23,386 bases of DNA from Eimeria necatrix (GCF_000499385.1 NW_013654447.1:1-23386), one strand, 5' to 3'; positions 1 through 8,562 are shown, counted from the first letter of the stretch. Made by a program: numbers and translations. The notes: a model not told the origin generated them from the sequence alone.

Positions 1-1
1 G

Positions 2-641
2 GGGGCCCCCGCGGGGGCCCCCGGGGGCCCCGCAGAGGGGGGCCCCCTGCAAGGGGACAATGAACCCAAGCCGGTCTTTTGCCCCATTTGTAATGGACTT
101 TATAAAGAACTTCCTGGGGGGGGCCCCGGAGATGGTTTGCACTGGATTGGCTGCGATTGTGAGTTTGGAATTTGAATTGTTGAATTGAATTTGAATTGTT
201 GAATTTGAATTCTGAATTTAATTTGAATTGTTGAATTTGAATTGTTGAATTGAATTTGAATTGTTGAATTGAATTTGAATTGTTGAATTTGAATTGTTTA
301 CTTGAATCCGAATTGTTTAATTTGGATTGTTTGATTCAATTGGAAGTGTTTTATTCAATTTGAACTGTTTGTTTTAAAATGGATTTTTCAACTTAATAAA
401 TGCAGTTAAAGCCCCACTTGAGTTTGAACTGGAATGAGCGAATCTGCACAGCTGTCCATTTTCTGTATTTGTTGCGAATTGTTTTTATCTTATTAATTTA
501 CTTCATTGTATTTACTTTATTTGTTTTATTTCTTTTTTTTTCATTTATTTTGTTTCAGTTGTTGTGTCTAAACTTGTGGCGGAATCTAACAGAGTAGAAG
601 CCTAAGACCCCTCTGGTTCCCCCTGCCCTGCTGCTGCACTC

Positions 642-685
<44 letters not shown>

Positions 686-828
686 AGGCTGCCTGCAGTG
701 GTACCATTGGCTGTGTTCTGGCTACACGGACGAGCACCCGCCGCCAGCTGACGAAGATTGGTTTTGTTACTTTTGCGCCACGCGAATAAGAGCTTCTTTG
801 GAGCGAAAAAACAAAGAGAGAGCAGCAG

Positions 829-867
<39 letters not shown>

Positions 868-890
868 CCAGAAAGGGCAGCGGCTTGTGA
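2..890 (+). CDS. PHD-finger protein, TAF3-like C-terminal PHD (3' part only, two exons 2..158 and 688..890)
   Basis: The 5' part of the gene lies outside the window. Exon 2..158 is open from the left edge: a Gly/Pro/Ala-rich stretch, then FCPICNGLY and HWIGCD. A GTGAGT donor at 159 and a CTGCAG acceptor ending at 687 join in phase, restoring GCDCCLQWYHWLC. DWFCYFC and a basic tail, KQ11 and ARKGSGL follow, with TGA at 888-890. The C-x2-C, C-x2-C, H-x2-C, C-x2-C ligands are those of a C4HC3 PHD finger. The spliced block aligns without gaps to the TAF3-type pattern IGCDxCxxWYHWxC. PHD fingers of this type read histone H3 tails, and in TAF3 the finger is also at the C-terminus of a TFIID subunit. 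A second GTGAGT at 887 overlaps the stop, so the transcript could continue. PHD identity is firm; TAF3 orthology is inferred. Confidence 0.75.
165..330. repeat. TTGAATTTGAATTG-type AT-rich minisatellite
   Basis: Irregular tandem units built from TTGAAT, TTTGAATTG and TGTTGAA fill the start of the PHD-gene intron, beginning a few bases after its GTGAGT donor. Confidence 0.8.
643..685. repeat. (CTG)14 run forming the intron's 3' splice site
   Basis: About fourteen CTG triplets end in CTGCAG, whose AG (686-687) is the acceptor that restores the PHD finger in frame. The CTG run sits where a polypyrimidine tract would be expected. Confidence 0.8.
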
Positions 891-974
891 GTGCCTGCTG
901 CTGCTTCGAAGCGCCCTGCTGCTGCGGGTCCTTTTTGCTTCTTTGCGTGCGGCTCTGCTCTCCTAGCTGCTGTT

Positions 975-1195
975 GCAATGGCGCTTGCTGCTGCTGCTGC
1001 ATTTGCTGCTGCTGCTGCATTTGCTGCTGCTGCTGCTGCATTTGCTGCTACTGCTGCATTTGCTGCTGCTATTGCTCTTTCTAATGCTGCTCCGTGTACT
1101 GCTGTCGCTTTGCTCCTGCTGCCTTTGCTGCTGCTGCATATGCTGCTGCTGCTGCATTTGCTGCTGCTGCTGCTGCATTTGCTGTCTCCTATGAA
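975..1195. repeat. TTTGCTGCTGCTGCTGCA tandem repeats
   Basis: About nine units of 3-6 CTG/GCT triplets separated by CATTTG. Many frames are open on both strands only because the tract lacks stop codons; no conserved domain is seen. With 890-975 (more CTG tracts) this is probably non-coding sequence 3' of the PHD gene. Confidence 0.7.
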
Positions 1196-1314
1196 GAAAG
1201 TGTCCCTTTGCAGTGTTGTTGCTTCCTTTGTGTCTTTCAGTTTGGTTTTTATTTATTTCTTTTTTTAATTTCTGAGTTTTCTTGTGTTGCTGCAGGAAGG
1301 GTGCGAAGCGTTGA

Positions 1315-1328
1315 GGTGTCTGTACACC
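1315..1328. repeat. Dispersed palindrome, GGTGT-N4-ACACC form
   Basis: GGTGTCTGTACACC has perfect 5-bp arms around a CTGT centre and is followed by TCAG. It is one of at least eleven related sites in the window. Confidence 0.6.
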
Positions 1329-1454
1329 TCAGAGGGAGACAGGAGCCTCTGCTCCGTCAATTCTTTTTCATTTTATTTCTTTTTCTTAATTGTCTCCTTT
1401 TTAGTCCCGCAGCAGCGAGCTGCTGCGCTGCTGCCGCAAAGGCAGCAACTCTGT

Positions 1455-1509
<55 letters not shown>

Positions 1510-1564
1510 CGTTTGTTTCCGACTGGTCCGCGGCAGCAAAATTTATCGGCGGCGCAGCAGCAGC

Positions 1565-1970
1565 TGTCTTAAGTTTTCATTTTCTTTTCCTTTTTTTCCT
1601 TTTTATTTCTTTTTTTATTTTCCTTTTTTATTTCTCTTTTATTTCTTATTTTCTTATTTATTTCTTTTGTTTTTACTTCATTCTTGGCGGATGCTTTTCC
1701 TGCTCTTGTTTATCTTTTTATCTTTTTATCTTTTGTCTCTCCTCTTTATCTTTTTATTTTTTAATATCTTTTTGCCTTTTCTCTTTTTCATCTTTTTAAT
1801 CTTTTTATCTTTTTGTCTTTTTACGCGAAGGTTTCTTTTTGGTCTTTTGTCTCGTCGATTCTTTTGTCTCCTTTTTTGGTTTATTTCTCCAAATTTTATT
1901 TTTATTTTTCTATTTTTCTTTTTTTCTTTTTTCTTTTTTTCCTTTTTTTCATTTTTCTCTTTTCTGGCTC
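1565..1970 (+). repeat. 400-bp pyrimidine-rich (T/C) tract
   Basis: Almost uninterrupted TTTTTCTTTTT and ATCTTTTT units, so the complementary strand is nearly all purine. The Lys-rich frame on the minus strand is a by-product. The tract lies between CAG runs (1456-1508) and the telomere-like block at 2046. No gene is supported here. Confidence 0.75.
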
Positions 1971-2045
1971 CTGCTGCTTGCTGCTCCCCCGAAGAGGGAA
2001 GAAACAAATTTTTAAAAACTTGCCCAAGGCCATAAACAGCACAGT

Positions 2046-2094
2046 TTTAGGGTTTAGGGTTTAGGGTTTAGGGTTTAGGGTTTAGGGTTTGGGG
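2046..2094 (+). repeat. Interstitial telomere-like array (TTTAGGG)6 plus TTTGGGG
   Basis: Six perfect TTTAGGG heptamers followed by one TTTGGGG variant. TTTAGGG is the telomere unit of plants and several apicomplexans. Unique sequence and genes on both sides show this is not a chromosome end. Confidence 0.95.
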
Positions 2095-2158
2095 CTGGGC
2101 GTCTGGGCTGCTGCTGCTGCTACAAAAGCACAAAGAACTAAAGACACAGCCCAAAAGA

Positions 2159-2176
2159 TTAGGGTTTAGGGTTTAG
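2159..2176 (+). repeat. Short telomere-like block
   Basis: About two and a half TTTAGGG units, 65 bp after the longer block and in the same orientation. Confidence 0.85.
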
Positions 2177-2503
2177 TCTTTTAAATGCATTTAATGCATT
2201 TAAATAAATAAAATAGAATTATAAATAGAATTAAACATTATTTTAAAATTAAAAATAATCAATTCCACTTCTTCGGGTGTCTCGCTGTCTGCACTTTGCG
2301 CGGGCGCTGCGGTGTACGTACACCCCGTCCGCCGGTTCGCGCGGCTTCGAGAAAGTCATTTCTTTTCATTTAAATAATTTATAAACGCAATTTTGCATTT
2401 ATTTTCAGACAATACTTCATTTATCTTTCTCTTCTCCTTAATTGCTGCTCAAAGAGGTGTTAAGAGGCAGTTCTTTGCTTCTGCTGCGTAATGGGGGTCA
2501 CCA
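2177..2503. other. AT-rich and mixed spacer, no gene supported
   Basis: Low-complexity AT sequence with one GC-rich island around 2270-2345 that contains a perfect palindrome at 2311. Downstream of that palindrome on the minus strand is a short coding-like stretch, discussed under findings. Confidence 0.5.
2311..2324 (-). repeat. Dispersed palindrome GGTGTACGTACACC
   Basis: Perfect 14-bp palindrome. Read on the minus strand it continues GCAG, giving GGTGTACGTACACCGCAG, the same extended form seen at 9784 (minus) and nearly so at 13700 (plus). Confidence 0.85.
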
Positions 2504-2508
2504 GGAAA

Positions 2509-2575
2509 TGCAGCAGCAGCAGCAGCTGCTGCTGCAGCAGCAACAGCAGCTGCAGCAGCAGCAGCAGCAGCTAAG
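2509..2575. repeat. Self-complementary CAG/CTG tract
   Basis: Alternating CAG and CTG runs that can pair with each other, including CAGCAGCAGCTGCTGCTGC. Likely hairpin-forming; no gene is supported. Confidence 0.75.
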
Positions 2576-2703
2576 GCAGCGAAGGCAGGGGCTGCAGTGA
2601 GGCTTTGCTGGAGCTCTTAGCTGGTGGCTAGCTGCTGGCGGCAGCTAGCTGCTGATAGTGGCTAGCTGGGCTAGCTGCAGCTGCTGCCTAGCTGCTGGGG
2701 ATG

Positions 2704-3053
2704 GCTAGCTGCTGCTGCTTGCAGCTAGCTGCTGCTGCTTGTAGCTAGCTGTTGCTGCTTGCAGCTAGCTGTTGCTGCTTGCAGCTAGCTGCTGTTGCTT
2801 GCAGCTAGCTGTTTCTGCTTGCAGCTAGCTGTTGTTGCTTGCAGCTAGCTGCTGCTGCTTGCAGCTGGCTGCCGCTGCTGCTTGCAGCTAGCTGCTGCTG
2901 CTTGCAGCTGGCTGCTGCTGCTTGCAGCTGGCTGCTGCTGCTGCTTGCAGCTGGCTGCTGCTGCTGCTTGCGGCTAGCTTCTGCGGCTTGCAGCTGGCTG
3001 CTGCTGCTTGCAGCTGGCTGCTGCTGCTTGCAGCTAGCTGCTGCTACTAGCCT
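2704..3053. repeat. 20-bp AGCT-rich minisatellite, about 16 units
   Basis: Tandem copies of GCTAGCTGCTGCTGCTTGCA. Some are 23 bp through an extra CTG, and the GCTAGC core often changes to GCTGGC. Differences are mostly single substitutions. The 2610-2703 stretch before it holds looser versions. Both strands are open in some frame, but only as repeat translations (QLQAAAASCK types). Confidence 0.9.
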
Positions 3054-3065
3054 GAAGTTGGCTGC

Positions 3066-3193
3066 TAGAGCAGCAGCAGCAGAGAGTAGCACCAGCGGAG
3101 AGCCGCAGCAGCAGGCAGCAGCAGCAGCAGAGCGCAACAGCAGCAGCAGAGAGCAGCAGAGAGCAGCAGCAGCAGAGCAGCAGCAGCAGCAGG
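3066..3193. repeat. CAG-rich tract following the 20-bp minisatellite
   Basis: Runs of 2-6 CAG triplets separated by AGAG or GCA. No domain is visible in any frame. Confidence 0.7.
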
Positions 3194-3679
3194 GAAAGAA
3201 GCAAGAGAACTGAAAGGCACTCATGGCACTTCCAGATGATCAGAGAATTGCTGCAATGAATTAATTTGGAAATAACTTTTAAATGTTTAATTAATTTGTT
3301 TTAAATTAGTTTTTTTTAATAATTTTAAAAGTTTAATTTATTTGTTTTGAACGAATTCTCCAGCGGACTTGGCCACTGGTGCAACCGAAGCAAGAACCAC
3401 TCGGCTGTGTGCAGCAGCGGGGCTCGGGGCGCAGCGAGTCCGCGTAAATGCAATTAAGGAGAGTTTTCTTTTTTAATAAAATTAAAAGAAAACAAAATAA
3501 ATTAAATGCAAAACTGCGCTGCAGAAACTTCGGATCTGCACCCGAAGCAGCGCCGGGTGTCTAGACAGTCTGCTGCGAACACACTGGCTTTCCGGCGACG
3601 CGGCAGCGGGCTGAGGCACTTCTGTTCTTCATTTAAACAAATAAATTGAATTAAATAATAAATTGAATTGTTTGCAAAG
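3194..3679. other. Spacer with AT-rich runs, no gene supported
   Basis: AT-rich stretches alternate with two GC-rich islands near 3360-3450 and 3520-3620. The second contains the degenerate palindrome at 3556. Short open segments exist but no domain or convincing splice pair was seen. Confidence 0.4.
3556..3569. repeat. Degenerate dispersed palindrome (GGTGT-CTAG-ACAGT)
   Basis: Half-conserved member of the GGTGT-N4-ACACC family: the left arm is intact and the right arm is ACAGT. Confidence 0.4.
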
Positions 3680-3847
3680 TGGAAAAGGGGAAAGTGGCGG
3701 CCGAATTCGCTTCCTTGGACCTGAGTTTCCCGTTCCGCAGTGGCTGGCGCCAGCCGATGTGAGCCTCTGGCTTTGCCGCGGCATGTGGCGATTTCTGCAG
3801 CTTCGGGGGCATTTCGCGGAGATTTTGAATTAATTTGGAGTTTAAAA
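3680..3847. other. Coding-like island, strand unresolved
   Basis: A homopolymer-free stretch with natural-looking translations. On the plus strand one frame reads EFPVPQWLAPADVSLWLCRG. Another frame stays open up to a strong AAAA|GTAAGT donor at 3847/3848. The minus strand is also open across the whole stretch. It lies 440 bp upstream of APH, so it may be a 5' exon of that gene, part of an unknown gene, or chance. About 430 bp from here to the APH start codon hold nothing else recognisable. Confidence 0.25.
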
Positions 3848-4283
3848 GTAAGTTAAAAGTTTTAAAAAGTTCCGAGTGGGCATTTTCCCAGAGAAAGTGC
3901 TCCATTTTCCGCGGCGGCGCCGTTCAGCGCGCGGCTGGGCTCTGGCCTCGAGGCACACCGCCCGGCGCGCCGAAACCGCGGGAAACTTGATCTTTTTCTC
4001 CATTTTCTCTTTAAAAATTCAATTATTATTCAAAAGGGCTTTTAATTTGCGTTTTTGGCGCTCGAGGAGGTCCCGGTCCGCAGCAGCAGCAGCAGCAGCA
4101 GCAGCGTCAGCTGGGATTCCGCTGCTGGCGCTGCGGAACGGCCTGAAACTTCGTCGAATTTTGGAGTAAAAAAGGGATTTTTGGATGTTTCGAATCGCTC
4201 TTTGCAAGTGGAAAGGAGTTTTTGAGGTTTTGCGTCTCAATTGGGATTCAAAAAGGGGTTTTTGAGGCCCAAAGAGCCCGAGA

Positions 4284-7200
4284 ATGGGCAATTCGATGAG
4301 CTGCTTCGAAAGGTGGGGCAAAAGGGCCCCCGACGGCGCCCTCTTTGCCCCCAAAAAGAGAAATGCAGAAAACCCCAAAAGCCCCTCCGTCTTTGCCGTC
4401 CCCACAACTGCTGCTGCTGCTGCTGCTGCTGCTGCGAACGGCGCAGCAGCAAAGAAGGCCCCCGTGCCGAAGGTAGAGTTTGTGCACTTTTATTTCCACT
4501 TTGTGCTGCTTCAAGAATGTCTTTTCAGCAGCAATTCTGGAGGCCCTTTTGTGCAGCAAAAATGCGACTTTTGAGTGCCTTTTAAGCTGCAAAAATGCAG
4601 ATTGAAGTGCCATTAAAAGCAGCAAAAAAGTTATTTTTAAAATGCCATTTAAGCAGCAAAAAAGTTGTTTTAAGAATGCCATTTAAGCAGCAAAAAAGCG
4701 ATTTTAAGAATGCCATTTAAGCAGCAAAAAAGTTATTTTAGAATGCCATTAAGCAGCAAAATGGGGTTTTAAAGTGCCATTTAAGCGGCAAAAATGCATT
4801 TTAAAGTGGCATTAAAGGCAGCAAAAATGCGATTTAAAAGTGCCATTAAATAGAAGAATATATTTCAAACCAATTGATGTATTTATTGACATTTATTATT
4901 TTGAATTTATTTCCAAATGCATTTCTTCTTTTTGCCTTCACCGAATTTCGCATTCACTTCCCCAGCGACTTAGGCAGCTCAAACGACTCCAAAAAGTCCG
5001 AAAAAGCGCAAATAATTAAACAAATCAATTAAATTAAATTAAATTAAATTAAATTAAATTAAATTACTTCAAATTAATTCCATTAAGTCCAAAAAAAGCC
5101 GCCAAATGCATTTAAATGAGTTAATTGGAGCTGCTGCAGGCCACTTCGCCCGTGGAAAGAAGCAGCAGACGCCGCCAAACTTACAGCAGCAACGCCGCCA
5201 AGTCCGCAGACACCGAAGTCAGCAGTTACGACGAAGAAGACGACTTCGACGACACCGACGAGGAAGAGGCGAGAACGCCCCACTTGCCATTCTGCCATTC
5301 TGCCATTAACAGCTTTAGCATGCCATTAACAGTCTTTAAAATGCTGCCATTCTGCCATTCTTGCCATTAACAGCTTTAACAGCATTAACAGACCATTTAG
5401 AGGCTTTTAAATGCTGCCATTCTGCCATTAACAGCATTAACAGGCAATTTAGAGGCTTTTAAATGCTGCCATTCTGCCATTCTGCCATTAACAGCTTTAA
5501 CATGCCATTAACAGTGTTTAAAATGCCATTATGCCATTAATAGCATTAATAGCATTAACATGCCATTAACAGGCCATTTAGAGGCTTTTAAATGCTGCCA
5601 TTCTTGCCATTAACAGCATTAACAGGCCATTTAGAGGCTTTTAAATGCTGCCATTCTGCCATTCTGCCATTAACAGCTTTAACAGGCCATTAACAGTCTT
5701 TAAAATGCTGCCATTCTGCCATTAATAGCATTAATAGCATTAACAGGCCATTTAGAGGCTTTTAAATGCTGCCATTCTTGCCATTCCTGCCATTAATAGC
5801 ATTAACAGACTATTTAGAGGCTCTTAAATGCTGCCATTCTGCCATTCTGCCATTAACAGCATTAACAGGCCATTTAGAGGCTTTTAAATGCAACTTACAC
5901 GCACTTTAATGCCATTCCTGCCATTAACAGCAATAACGTGCCATTTAGAGGCTTTCAATGCCACTTACAGCCATTTTAGTGCCACTCCTGCCATTATTGC
6001 CATTAACAGCAATAACGTGCCATTTACAGTCTTTGAAATGCCAGTTACACCCATTTTATGCCACTCCTGCCATTCCTGCCATTAACAGTGCCCGCATGCC
6101 ATTAACAGTCTGCCATTCCTGCCATTAACAGCCTGCCATTCTGCCATTAACAGTCTGCCATTCTGCCATTAACAGTCTGCCACTCCTGCCCTTAACAGGC
6201 TGCCGTTCCTTCCCTTAACAGTCTGCCATTCCTGCCCTTAACAGTCTGCCATTCTGCCATTAACAGCCATTCCATGCCATTAACAGTCTGCCATTCTGCC
6301 ATTAACAGCCATTCCTGCCCTTAACAGTCTGCCATTCTGCCATTAACAGCCATTACCTGCCCTTAACAGTCTGCCATTCTGCCCTTAACAGTCTGCCATT
6401 CTGCCATTAACAGTCTGCCATTAACAGTCTGCCATTAACAGTTTGCCATTCTGCCATTAACAGTCTGCCATTAACAGTTTGCCATTCTGCCATTAACAGT
6501 CTTTGACTGCTGGCTCGCAGCTAACGACGAGCGACGTGCGTCAAAAGAAGCTGCTGGCCTACCGGCGGTCTCTGACGAAAATCGTGAAGTTGAAAACGCA
6601 TTTGTTCAACGCCACCGTCAAAGTGACTTGCTCGCGAGACGGCAAGGAGGTCGAGTGGTACAAGGGGCACTCTGGCGAGGGCGGCAAGGGCAAGGCCGTG
6701 GGGTCTTTGCCTGTGGAAAAAGTAAACCCTAAACCCTAAACCCTAAACCCTAAACCCTAAACCCTAGTTTGGGAGGTGCACGAGTAGAGGTAGAGGGGAG
6801 GGGTACAAGGGGCACTCCGGCGAGGGCGGCAAGGGCAAGGCCGTGGGCTCTTTGCCCGTGGAAAAAGTAAACCCTAAACCCTAAACCCTAAACCCTAAAC
6901 CCTAATGTTTGCACTTTGGGCGTGCATGAGGGCGCGGGAAGGCCGCGGAGAGGGGCGGGAGGGACTGCTCAAACCCTTTCTTTGCAACGCTGTAACCAGG
7001 AATAGGCAACTAGGGTTTAGGGTTTAGGGTTTAGGGTTTAGGGTTTAGGGTTTAGGGTTTAGGGTTTGGGGTTTGGGGTTTATTGTTTGCTGCTGTTGCA
7101 CTGCTTTGGATCCAGCCTTGCATGCACCAGATCGCGCATGCAAGTGCATTCAAGAAAAGGACTTTTGAATCGGCATTTTTGGATCTTTCTTTTATTTATT

Positions 7201-7825
7201 TTAATTAATTAAATTAAAATGTATTTATTTAAATTAAAAACAAATTTAAATTCCTTTTTGCTGCTGCAGATCACTTCTGTCAAGGCGCAGCAAGACAACC
7301 CGAAGGGGTTGACCATCAACGTGAACAATCCTTCGCCGACGACTTTCTCCTTCACGTGGGTTTTGAATTAATTTGAAACAATTAATTCAAATAATAAATA
7401 AAACAAATTAAATAAATAAATAAATAAATAAAATAAATAAAATAAATAAATAAAATAAATAAATAAATAAATAAATTGATTCGTTTTGAAGTTGTTTTGC
7501 AGATTTGGTGGCGCTGCTTCTGCATCTTTTTTTGTTGAAATGTTTTTAATTTTGTTTTCGCAAATGTTTGCAATTCATTTAATGCTTTTAATTTCTTTTT
7601 CTTTTTTAATTCAATTAACTCCCCAGGCAACATTTAAGTCATAATAGTCTCAGTAACTAATTAATTAATTACTTAATTAATTAATTAATTAATTAATTAA
7701 TTAATTAATTAATTAATTAATTAGTTTTATTTTATTTGTTTTGCTGCAGCTTCAAGACAAAGGAAGAAAGAGAGTCTTGGGAGAAGCAGCTGGAGTCTTT
7801 GCAGAAGTTTATGGCAATGATTTGA
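4284..7825 (+). CDS. APH: Acylated pleckstrin-homology domain protein (APH), five exons
   Basis: Exons 4284..4472, 5140..5268, 6521..6721, 7270..7355 and 7750..7825 join in phase (0,0,0,2) to about 226 residues. The N-terminus MGNSMSCFERW offers Gly2 for myristoylation and Cys7 for palmitoylation. A poly-Ala run, a basic patch (SSRRRQ) and an acidic patch (DEEDDFDDTDEEE) follow. Exons 3-5 form the PH domain: the strand-rich KLKTHLFNATVKVTC, then FSFTFKTKEERESWEKQLES, the typical last strand and C-terminal helix with its conserved Trp. In Toxoplasma and Plasmodium, APH sits on micronemes through its acyl groups, binds phosphatidic acid and is needed for microneme secretion. Acceptors are TGCTGCAG-like. 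The weak point is exon 2's donor: no GT follows the acidic patch, so I infer GAG|GCGAGA (a GC-AG intron); GAA|GTCAGC is an alternative. Confidence 0.8.
4551..4853 (+). repeat. 34-bp minisatellite in APH intron 1
   Basis: About nine degenerate copies of a unit of the form GCAGCAAAAAAGTTNTTTTA plus AGAATGCCATTTAA. It fills much of intron 1 (4473-5139) and shares the word TGCCATT with the array in intron 2. Confidence 0.85.
5028..5066. repeat. (AAATT)n microsatellite
   Basis: About seven AAATT units near the 3' end of APH intron 1. Confidence 0.85.
5281..6500 (+). repeat. TGCCATTCTGCCATTAACAG satellite filling APH intron 2
   Basis: Dozens of TGCCATT and TTAACAG modules, arranged 5' as long higher-order units (TGCCATT, TTAACAGCATTAACAG, GCCATTTAGAGGCTTTTAAA) and 3' as short units (CTGCCATTAACAGT). 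Every module ends in TTAACAG, which looks like a branch site fused to an acceptor. The true acceptor (CTCGCAG, ending at 6520) follows 20 bp after the array. Confidence 0.9.
6724..6765 (-). repeat. Telomere-like (AAACCCT)6 at a 5' splice site
   Basis: Six perfect heptamers beginning immediately after the GT of the APH intron 3 donor, so the intron reads GT followed by (AAACCCT)6. Confidence 0.95.
6804..6866 (+). repeat. Second copy of the last 63 bp of APH exon 3
   Basis: Duplicate of 6659..6721 at a distance of 145 bp, including the following GT and AAACCCT block. The 63 bases differ at three positions (TCT/TCC, GGG/GGC, CCT/CCC), all synonymous in the exon frame. No clear acceptor precedes it, so it does not look like a full exon. 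Confidence 0.95.
6869..6903 (-). repeat. Telomere-like (AAACCCT)5
   Basis: Five perfect heptamers following the GT of the duplicated exon tail, mirroring the block at 6724. Confidence 0.95.
7016..7078 (+). repeat. Telomere-like (TTTAGGG)7 plus two TTTGGGG
   Basis: Opposite orientation to the two blocks at 6724 and 6869, within the same intron. In RNA it could pair with either of them. Its 3' end carries TTTGGGG variants, like the block at 2046. Confidence 0.95.
7118..7143. promoter_or_regulatory. Inverted TTGCATGC / GCATGCAA pair
   Basis: Two 8-bp arms containing TGCATGC, a core bound by some ApiAP2 factors, separated by 10 bases inside APH intron 3. Function is unknown. Confidence 0.35.
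7389..7478. repeat. (AAAT)n microsatellite in APH intron 4
   Basis: Interrupted AAAT/AAAAT units starting about 30 bp after the GTGGGT donor at 7356. Confidence 0.9.
7659..7723. repeat. (TTAA)n microsatellite in APH intron 4
   Basis: Self-complementary TTAA array just upstream of the TTTGCTGCAG acceptor ending at 7749. Confidence 0.95.
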
Positions 7826-7970
7826 GTGTTGGAAGGAAAGAAATAAAATAAATAAAAAACAAATAAATAAAAAATAAAAAATAAATAATTAAATGCATTA
7901 TAGGTAGAGTTGCGGGATTGATGAAAGAAAGACAAATTTAAACAAGTTCAAAGACATCTGCATTTGTTGA

Positions 7971-8008
7971 GAGACAGCAGAAGAGGCCTCACTAGAGGAG
8001 CAGCAGGC

Positions 8009-8042
<34 letters not shown>

Positions 8043-8279
8043 GATGACGGCAGCAGCAACATCAAGGTGCGAATGTCGTTGAGAGGAAAGCCTAAGATTG
8101 TCATTAGTGTGGAGCCACAGCCGCAGCAGCAGCTGCTGCTGCAGCAGCTACAGACAGCAGCACTGCAGCAGCAGCAGCAGGAGGCGTGGCCGGATTTGTT
8201 TGTTGAGCCGAGACAAAGTGCCGTTTGTTTCTTTCTTTGTTTGCAAAAGACAAAAGAAAGAAAAGTGAAAAAAAAGAAA
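7971..8279 (+). other. Open frame of unknown status between convergent genes
   Basis: This frame opens after a TGA at 7968. It reads EEASLEEQQA, a Ser run, DDGSSNIKVRMSLRGKPKIV and then Gln runs. A CAG at 7976-7979 could be an acceptor and AAG|GTGCGA at 8066 a donor. The KVRMSLRGKPKIVISVEP part looks like real protein but I recognise no family. APH ends upstream on the plus strand and the LRRC51-like gene ends downstream on the minus strand, so this may simply be their 3' untranslated sequence. Confidence 0.2.
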
Positions 8280-8330
8280 TAAAATAAATGAAAAGAAAAG
8301 ACAGACACAGCGCGTGTCCGTCGCTTCCCC

Positions 8331-8344
8331 GGTGTACGTACAGG
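8331..8344 (+). repeat. Dispersed palindrome variant GGTGTACGTACAGG
   Basis: The left arm and ACGT centre are intact and the right arm is ACAGG. It lies between the convergent APH and LRRC51-like genes. Confidence 0.7.
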
Positions 8345-8443
8345 GGCAGCAGCAAAAGACAAAACAAGTTTTTCTTTTTTATTTTCTCCCGTCTCTTCTT
8401 CTTTCCTTTTTCTCCCCGCAGACGCATCGACCCTTAGTCTTAT

Positions 8444-8445
<2 letters not shown>

Positions 8446-8502
<57 letters not shown>
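8446..8502. repeat. (CTG)19 run
   Basis: About nineteen uninterrupted triplets downstream of the LRRC51-like stop codon (minus strand). The 8345-8445 stretch before it is T-rich and ends in TTTCTCCCCGCAG. Confidence 0.9.
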
Positions 8503-8506
<4 letters not shown>

Positions 8507-8562
8507 TTGCTGCGTCTAAACGCTGCCTTTCGAGTGCGGTGGCGCTGCTGCTGCAGCTGAGG

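Noticed and set aside
891..1268. Ala/Leu/Cys-rich frames
   Set aside because: All are CTG-repeat translations with no non-repetitive conserved segment.
1726..2007. Lys-rich frame on the minus strand
   Set aside because: Direct translation of the purine strand of the T/C tract.
2046..2094. Chromosome end
   Set aside because: The telomere-like block is flanked on both sides by unique sequence and genes, and similar blocks recur within an intron.
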